NCBI GenBank assembly: GCA_009886125.1
Contig: VFJK01000045.1
Coordinates: 61,039-125,038, forward strand
From: Geobacter sp.
Lineage (GTDB): Bacteria > Desulfobacterota > Desulfuromonadia > Geobacterales > DSM-12255
DNA length: 64,000 nucleotides
Direction: 5' to 3'
The translations under genes and the position numbers were made by a program. The notes under the pieces are model-generated. The model made no database searches. It was not told the DNA's origin and saw only the letters and a list, made by a program, of their open reading frames with translations. Positions 58,233 to 64,000 of the stretch are shown piece by piece; within the stretch, counting starts at the first letter, position 1; the number at the start of each line of letters is the position of its first letter.

Positions 58233-58964
58233 TTGAAATTTAATATCGTAAAGACCGTTATGATCCTTCTGCTTTCTTTACCGGCAACGTCAATTTCTGC
58301 CGGGCAGAAAATATCGGAACGGCTTGAATACAGCTTGAGCTGGACCGGTATCCCGGTCGGTTCTGCTCAGCAGGAGATCGTTGAGGAGGGGGATGTCCGT
58401 AGGATTCTGTCAAGCGCACACTCAAATGACTGGTTGGCAGCGTTTCATCCGGTAGATAACCGTACCGAGAGCACTCTTGAGAAGAGCGGGGAGTCCCCCG
58501 GAAGGTCCAGAAACTTCAAGATGCTGTTCAAGGAGGGCTCCCGTGTCAGGGATCGGGAGATAAGCTTCGACCCTGCCGGGAAAACCGCCCGCTATTTCGA
58601 CCGGATGAGCGGAGAACAGCTCACTGTTGCGATTGAAAAAGATACATTCGATATTTATTCAAGCTTCTACTATGTCCGCTACCAGCCGCTTGAAATCGGC
58701 AGATCGATCTTTGTCAATGTTCTTGACAGTAAAGAGCTTCACAGAATCGAGATCAGGGTGCTCAGAAGAGAGCGGATAAAAGTTCCGGCAGGCACATTCA
58801 ACACGATAGTCATTGAGCCGATGGTCAGGTCTGAAGGCGTTTTCGAGGGGAAACGGGGAGCGTACATCTGGCTTACCGATGACTCGCGAAGGATACCGGT
58901 AAAAGCGCAGACATTAGTCCGGGTCGGGAGTGTGACCGCGGTACTGAAAGGGGGGAGCTACTGA
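58233..58964 (+). CDS. DUF3108 family exported protein
   Basis: Signal peptide; LEYSLSWTGIPVGSAQQEI; IWLTDDSRRIPVKAQTLVRVGSVTAVL. Confidence 0.8.
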   Translation: MKFNIVKTVMILLLSLPATSISAGQKISERLEYSLSWTGIPVGSAQQEIVEEGDVRRILSSAHSNDWLAAFHPVDNRTESTLEKSGESPGRSRNFKMLFKEGSRVRDREISFDPAGKTARYFDRMSGEQLTVAIEKDTFDIYSSFYYVRYQPLEIGRSIFVNVLDSKELHRIEIRVLRRERIKVPAGTFNTIVIEPMVRSEGVFEGKRGAYIWLTDDSRRIPVKAQTLVRVGSVTAVLKGGSY

Positions 58965-59614
58965 TGTCCGATGCTGACCTCGACCCTGCCTGCTCCGGGG
59001 ATCTCTGCACAGAGGCGGTCTCCTGCAATCACTCTGCTGACACCTGCCGGAGTTCCGGTAAGGATGACATCTCCCGGTTCAAGAGTGAAGATGCCGGAGA
59101 GGTAACTGATGAGCTGCGCTGCTGAACGGATCATCAGTGAACTGCTGCCGTTCTGGCGCAACTCACCGTTAACGGTCATCCTGATAGTGAGCTCCTGAGG
59201 ATCAGAAATCGTCTCGGCAGGGACAAAAGCGGAAAGTGGGCAGGCGGTATCAAACCCCTTGGCAATGTCCCACGGCAGACCCTTTTTTTTCAATTCATCC
59301 TGGACGTCACGCAGAGTCAGGTCGATTGCAACTCCATAACCGGCTACGTATGAGAGGGCTTCACTTTCGCTGACGTTTTTGGCCTTTCTGCCGATAAGGA
59401 GTGCCAGCTCCGCTTCATGATGGCAGTTGTCCGAATATGCCGGGATGAAAACCGTGTTGCCGTTTCCTATGACCGAGCTGGCCGGTTTCATGAAAATCAC
59501 CGGAGCTGACGGAGCCTCGTTGCCAAGCTCCTTTATATGGTCTACATAGTTGCGGCCTATGCAGAGGATCTTGCCGATCTGATACTCTCTATTGTTAACA
59601 ATTCTTGACGGCAT
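58958..59614 (-). CDS. fumarylacetoacetate hydrolase family protein
   Basis: KILCIGRNYVDHIKELGNEAPSAPVIFMKPASSVIG; ILTGTPAGVSRV. Confidence 0.92.
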   Translation of the reverse strand: MPSRIVNNREYQIGKILCIGRNYVDHIKELGNEAPSAPVIFMKPASSVIGNGNTVFIPAYSDNCHHEAELALLIGRKAKNVSESEALSYVAGYGVAIDLTLRDVQDELKKKGLPWDIAKGFDTACPLSAFVPAETISDPQELTIRMTVNGELRQNGSSSLMIRSAAQLISYLSGIFTLEPGDVILTGTPAGVSRVIAGDRLCAEIPGAGRVEVSIGHQ

Positions 59615-59641
59615 ATATTGTCCCCTGACGATTCTCTGAGA

Positions 59642-60652
59642 TTACTCCAGACTTTTCACAGCTTTCAGCAGATTCTCAGCGGTAATCTCTTTTCCGCCTA
59701 CAAGTGTTTTACTGCTTTTTGTCATGATGTTAGTAATCACAACAGTAGGAGTTGCGTTTACCTTGTACTGGGTAGCAAGCGACTGGGATTTCCCCATCAT
59801 CTGGGTAACTTCCATGAAGCTGAGCTGTTTGTAGGTCACGCCAAGAGGTGCGATAGCCAGCTTGACTTCATCTACTGACGGATTTCTGCTTTTTTGAGCC
59901 AGCGCAAAGAGTGCGTGACGAAGTTTGAGGTACTTCGGTTTTTCGTTTACCAGGAAGGATAGGTGGTACGGGACGAAATTCATCGCTTCCTGATGGACCG
60001 GTTTATCGATGAAAAAGATCTTCGCCCGCTTTTCCAGAGCCGGAAAGACGGATTCGATGGCCGGTTCGATTTTAGTGCATACCGGGCAGAGCCAGTCTGA
60101 GAAGACATATACTTCAACCTTGCTGTTCTGCTTGCCTAAAGATGTCTCCATCTGCCCGGCAGCGGTCGCTTCAGGATTGGTGATGCCGTAGAAGCTTACA
60201 AAAAAGCCGATTGCACAGGCAGAAGCAGTCAGCAGAAACCGTGATGCAAACCATTTCGCGTTCATGATCGATAATCTCCTTGCTTCAAGATATTGTGTCC
60301 GGATGACCAGTATGGCCAGCAGGCAGACAACGACGGTTATGCCAAGGCATAAGGGGCACCATGCCTGAATAACGTTTTTCTGAAGATGAACCATCGTGAT
60401 TTCAGCTCCGACTCCAGAAGCGACGAAAGCAAGAAGTGCTTTCTCCAGAGCCGGGATGAAAAGCGTTCCTGCGATCGTTGCCCCGAGAGCTGAAAAATAG
60501 AATATGCCGAGATGCGCGAGATTGATCCCGAAAAACCGGTACTGATGCGCTGTCGTACAGCCGCCGAAATTGCAGAGGTCTGTTCCGGAGAGTATTGCCA
60601 GGACCAGCCCGGCGATGATCAGAAGAGCGATCAGTATCAGCGGCTTTTTCAA
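59642..60652 (-). CDS. VKOR-DsbA-like fusion thiol oxidoreductase
   Basis: N-term TM region with WCPLC; C-term thioredoxin-like DWLCPVCTKIEPAIE, ATPTVVI. Confidence 0.85.
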   Translation of the reverse strand: MKKPLILIALLIIAGLVLAILSGTDLCNFGGCTTAHQYRFFGINLAHLGIFYFSALGATIAGTLFIPALEKALLAFVASGVGAEITMVHLQKNVIQAWCPLCLGITVVVCLLAILVIRTQYLEARRLSIMNAKWFASRFLLTASACAIGFFVSFYGITNPEATAAGQMETSLGKQNSKVEVYVFSDWLCPVCTKIEPAIESVFPALEKRAKIFFIDKPVHQEAMNFVPYHLSFLVNEKPKYLKLRHALFALAQKSRNPSVDEVKLAIAPLGVTYKQLSFMEVTQMMGKSQSLATQYKVNATPTVVITNIMTKSSKTLVGGKEITAENLLKAVKSLE

Positions 60653-61605
60653 TGGGATCCTGTCCTTGCTGTATAGAGTCTGCCCTGCCAGCTGTTACGC
60701 GCTTTTAACTGGTTCAGTATAGCATACCACATCTGATTGTTCTTGAGATTCCACTCGGGAGCAACCCGTATGTCCAGCGGAGCGGAGCCGTACAGTCTTT
60801 GGATTGTCACCGATTGCGGGATACGTTCGAGGAAATCACAGGCGGTCGCTACGTATTCTTCCAGTTCGAGGGGGACAAATTCACCGGACCGGTACTGTTC
60901 TGCCAGTTGAGTCCCTTTTACGGCGTGCAGCTGATGGAGTTTCAGTGAGTCGATGCCAAGGTCAGTAATAAAAACGGCGGTTTTCAGAAAATTTTCTCTG
61001 GTTTCTCCAGGGAAACCGTAGATCAGATGCGTGCAGATCTCGATCCCTCTAGCTTTTAAAAGTCGTACGGCATCAATATATTCATCTACCGTGTGTCCCC
61101 TGTTTATCCGGCTCAGGATTGCGTCGTCCATTGACTGGAGTCCAAGCTCGACACAGACATAATGTTTTTCCGCCAACTCCGCCAGTAGATCTGCGATCTC
61201 AGGAGTTATGGCATCAGGCCTGGTCCCGATAGATATGCCGACCACGTCCGGGTGTGAGAGTGCTCTGTTATAGAGGCTTCGCAGGTGATCAGGATCAGCG
61301 TAGGTGTTGGTAAATTTCTGAAAATAGATGATGAATTTCTCGCTGCCGAGTCTTTTCCGGTGGTATGCCATCCCGGCTGACATCTGCTCTTCAATGGTGA
61401 TCTCTGCCTTGGTGGCTGCAGGAGAAAACGAATTGTTGTCGCAGTAGACACAGCCGCCTACACCCTTGCTGCCATCCCGGTTCGGGCAGGTGAATCCGGC
61501 GTCCACATTTACCTTGCTCACACGACTGGAAAAGCGTTTTCTTAGATGCCAGCCGTAGGAGTTTATTCTGATTTCAGGGTGGATGAAGGCAGAGCGTTCA
61601 GTCAT
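60649..61605 (-). CDS. TIGR01212-type radical SAM protein (YhcC-like)
   Basis: VNVDAGFTCPNRDGSKGVGGCVYCDNNSFSP; ISIGTRPDAI; LHQLHAVKGT. Confidence 0.92.
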   Translation of the reverse strand: MTERSAFIHPEIRINSYGWHLRKRFSSRVSKVNVDAGFTCPNRDGSKGVGGCVYCDNNSFSPAATKAEITIEEQMSAGMAYHRKRLGSEKFIIYFQKFTNTYADPDHLRSLYNRALSHPDVVGISIGTRPDAITPEIADLLAELAEKHYVCVELGLQSMDDAILSRINRGHTVDEYIDAVRLLKARGIEICTHLIYGFPGETRENFLKTAVFITDLGIDSLKLHQLHAVKGTQLAEQYRSGEFVPLELEEYVATACDFLERIPQSVTIQRLYGSAPLDIRVAPEWNLKNNQMWYAILNQLKARNSWQGRLYTARTGSH

Positions 61606-62255
61606 GTTGCTCTTGAAGGCAGTTGAGGAAGCATGGAGATCATGGCCTCTGCTTCGCTTCTGGGATCATCATCGGCAATGATTGCGGAGACAAGGGATAT
61701 CCCGGCAGCTCCGGCAGCAATTACCTCATGTATATTGCTTTTTTTTATGCCGCCGAGTGCCAGTACCGGAATCGCAAGGAGATGAGAAACGATTTCGAGC
61801 CTGTCTACGCCTACCGGTTTCCCGTAGTTGGCTTTGGATGGGGTATAGTATACCGGGCCGAACGTGATGAAGTCTGCTCCGTTTTCCTGTGCCATGATGG
61901 CGTTAACCTGGTTATGGCAAGAGAGGCCGATGAGCTTGTCAGGTCCGAGCAGTCTTCTCACCCGGTGGATCGGGAGGCTGTTGAGACCGAGGTGGACGCC
62001 GTCCGCTTCTACGGCAAGAGCGATGTCGACCCGGTCGTTTATAAGGAGTTTTGCATCGTATTTTGTGGTGAGCTTCCTCAGATCATAGGCAAGTTCATAC
62101 AGCTCTCTGCTGGACAGGTCCTTCTCCCTGAGCTGTACGCCCTTCACCCCGCCTTTCAGGGCCTCTTCGATAACGTCGATCAGACGAAGACTTCCTGTCT
62201 GATTGCGGTCAGTTATCAGGTAAAGATTGAAGCCGAGAGACTTTTCCGGGTCCAT
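61602..62255 (-). CDS. thiE: thiamine phosphate synthase
   Basis: YLITDR; GVKGVQLREKDLSSRELYELA; INDRVDIALAVEADGVHLG. Confidence 0.95.
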   Translation of the reverse strand: MDPEKSLGFNLYLITDRNQTGSLRLIDVIEEALKGGVKGVQLREKDLSSRELYELAYDLRKLTTKYDAKLLINDRVDIALAVEADGVHLGLNSLPIHRVRRLLGPDKLIGLSCHNQVNAIMAQENGADFITFGPVYYTPSKANYGKPVGVDRLEIVSHLLAIPVLALGGIKKSNIHEVIAAGAAGISLVSAIIADDDPRSEAEAMISMLPQLPSRAT

Positions 62256-62257
62256 GA

Positions 62258-63034
62258 TTACTCCAGAAGCCCTTCCAGAGGGCTTGAAGCTGTTGCGTAA
62301 AGTTTTCTGGGGATACGACCGGCAAGGTATGCAACTCTTCCGGCCCGTACAGCCAGGTTCATCGCTTCAGCCATCGCCACAGGATTCCGTGCTCCCGCGA
62401 TGGCAGTATTCATAAGGACACCGTGGCAGCCAAGCTCCATGGCGAAAGCGGCGTCGGATGCTGTCCCGACTCCGGCATCGACAATGACCGGGACCTTTAC
62501 TGTCTCAAGGATTATCCTTATGTTGTAAGGGTTTCTGATGCCGAGACCACTTCCGATAGGTGCTCCCAGAGGCATTACTGCGGCGCAGCCGATATCTTCG
62601 AGTTTTTTGCACATGATCGGGTCGTCACTGGTGTAGGGGAGTACCGTGAACCCCTCCTTGACGAGTACCTTCGCTGCTTTCAGCAGCTCTTCATTATCGG
62701 GGAACAGGGTTTTTTCATCTCCGAGGACTTCGAGTTTCACAAAGTCGGACATCCCGGCCTCACGGGCAAGCCGACAGGTCCTGATCGCGTCTTCAGCTGT
62801 GTAGCAGCCGGCTGTGTTCGGCAGCAGGGTGTATTTCTTGAGGTCGATACAGTCCAGAAGCGACTCTTTGCTCCTGTCAAGGTTTACGCGCCGCACCGCG
62901 ACTGTTATGATCTGGGCCCCGGATGCCTCAAGTGCCCGTGCTGTCTCTTCATTGCTGGCGTATTTGCCGGTCCCGACCATAAGCCGGGAACTGAATTCAC
63001 GACCGGCAATAACAAGATTATCACTGTGTGCCAT
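62258..63034 (-). CDS. thiG: thiazole synthase
   Basis: [70 protein letters not shown]. Confidence 0.97.
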   Translation of the reverse strand: MAHSDNLVIAGREFSSRLMVGTGKYASNEETARALEASGAQIITVAVRRVNLDRSKESLLDCIDLKKYTLLPNTAGCYTAEDAIRTCRLAREAGMSDFVKLEVLGDEKTLFPDNEELLKAAKVLVKEGFTVLPYTSDDPIMCKKLEDIGCAAVMPLGAPIGSGLGIRNPYNIRIILETVKVPVIVDAGVGTASDAAFAMELGCHGVLMNTAIAGARNPVAMAEAMNLAVRAGRVAYLAGRIPRKLYATASSPLEGLLE

Positions 63035-63035
63035 T

Positions 63036-63233
63036 CTATCCTCCACCGACAAAGTGAACGATCTCGATTCTGTCTCCATCGGAAATAGTTCTGGTCAGGT
63101 AATCAGATTTCGGCAGTATCTCCATGTTCAGTTCAACCGCCACTCGTTTCGCATCGATCTCAAGAGATTCGAGAAGCTCATTTATACTATTAACGGAGAC
63201 AGAGCGACTCTCTCCGTTCAGGCATATTTCCAC
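63036..63233 (-). CDS. thiS: sulfur carrier protein
   Basis: Ubiquitin-like small protein ending [20 protein letters not shown]. Confidence 0.95.
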   Translation of the reverse strand: MEICLNGESRSVSVNSINELLESLEIDAKRVAVELNMEILPKSDYLTRTISDGDRIEIVHFVGGG

Positions 63234-63615
63234 AGTTTTTGCTCCGTAATAAAATCAGCTGTTTGACGTTTTTCGCGCATGGTGCCGGATTGCGTAAAGT
63301 AGCAGTAGTAAAGGTATTGTGTCAATAAGTAATAAGCAGGATAAAGAATCATCGATGCACTCTGAGAGCAGATCGGGATGCACCGGATTGTGATAAGGCA
63401 GACTCCTCGGTGCACCTTTTCCGCCTGACATTAGAACAGCTATTTATTTTGCTTCAAGAAGCAGGAGTAACGCTTGACAGGGTGAAAGAAGCGGGTAATT
63501 ATAATCCAAAAATATTTATGAGAACTTCATAGTGTTGCCAGCGTTTCTGACAGGGAGCGGGCTCCGCCAGGTTTTGAACCGAACGGTCAGCGTCTGTGCC
63601 GGTCACAACAGTTAA

Positions 63616-63774
63616 GCGTGGCCAGCCGGAGCCGTATCGAACGGAAACAGCCGGAGCCCATGGCCACTACTCGGCTGGAACCGGATGCGGTGCCCCTCCC
63701 CGGCTCAGGATAAGAATGGAGACGCTGCAAAAAGCAGAGGCATTGCAGAGAGAGACGGCTCCGGTTGGCCACGC
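63616..63774. repeat. Long-range inverted repeat upstream of acyl-CoA synthetase gene
   Basis: GCGTGGCCAGCCGGAGCCGT (63616-63635) vs ACGGCTCCGGTTGGCCACGC (63755-63774), 19/20 complementary. Confidence 0.8.
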
Positions 63775-63813
63775 ATGCACAGAACAACTGAACTTATACG
63801 CAAGGAGGAGCAT

Positions 63814-64000
63814 ATGTCACAGCAGATAACCCTTACCGTAGGCGGCCTACTGGATGACATAGCCCGGCGGTATCCGGCTCACGACGCCCTGGTGTATCCC
63901 GAGCGCGGCCTCAGGTACACCTGGGAAGAGTTCAACCAGCGCTGTCGCCAGGTAGCCAAAGGCCTGCTCGCCTTAGGGGTCAAAAAAGGAGACAACCTCG
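63814..64000 (+). CDS. AMP-dependent acyl-CoA synthetase/ligase, N-terminal part (truncated by window)
   Basis: MSQQITLTVGGLLDDIARRYPAHDALVYPERGLRYTWEEFNQRCRQVAKGLLALGVKKGDN; RBS aaggagg. Confidence 0.85.
   Translation, partial: MSQQITLTVGGLLDDIARRYPAHDALVYPERGLRYTWEEFNQRCRQVAKGLLALGVKKGDNL

Noticed and set aside
63234-63540. TPP riboswitch upstream of thiS
   Set aside because: No recognisable thi-box core (CUGAGA ... ACCUGAUC) on the minus strand in the gap.
63540-63813. GEMM (c-di-GMP) riboswitch before the acyl-CoA synthetase
   Set aside because: Could not find the conserved GEMM core (e.g. CACGCACAGGGCAAACC / tetraloop receptor); kept only as an unassigned structured leader.

Overview
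64-kb chromosomal window with Geobacter/Desulfuromonadales-like gene content; the taxon is inferred from gene content only. Most of it is housekeeping: polyamine synthesis (carboxynorspermidine dehydrogenase, nspC, speA), proC, glgC, coaBC, rlmN, mtnP, ilvA, pckG, thiSGE, an RND efflux operon with a TetR regulator, a [NiFe]-hydrogenase operon, and signalling and pilus-type genes. The main accessory region is about 4.3-8.8 kb. It lies between nspC and speA and carries a self-inhibited Fic protein with a repeat-rich putative operator, a REase-STAND NTPase fusion (candidate anti-phage effector), and a RAYT/Y1 transposase with REP palindromes on both sides and inside its own ORF. A second accessory region (55.5-58.2 kb) has three toxin-antitoxin modules and decayed sequence. 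Other notable points: short inverted-repeat elements that extend gene ends or share TTA-flanked termini, a hydrogenase small subunit with Asp in place of a proximal-cluster Cys, a hydrogenase maturation protease with no usual start codon at its expected N-terminus, and a perfect 18-bp palindrome upstream of tetR. No rRNA, tRNA or CRISPR array was recognised. All family calls come from reading motifs by eye; no database search was run.
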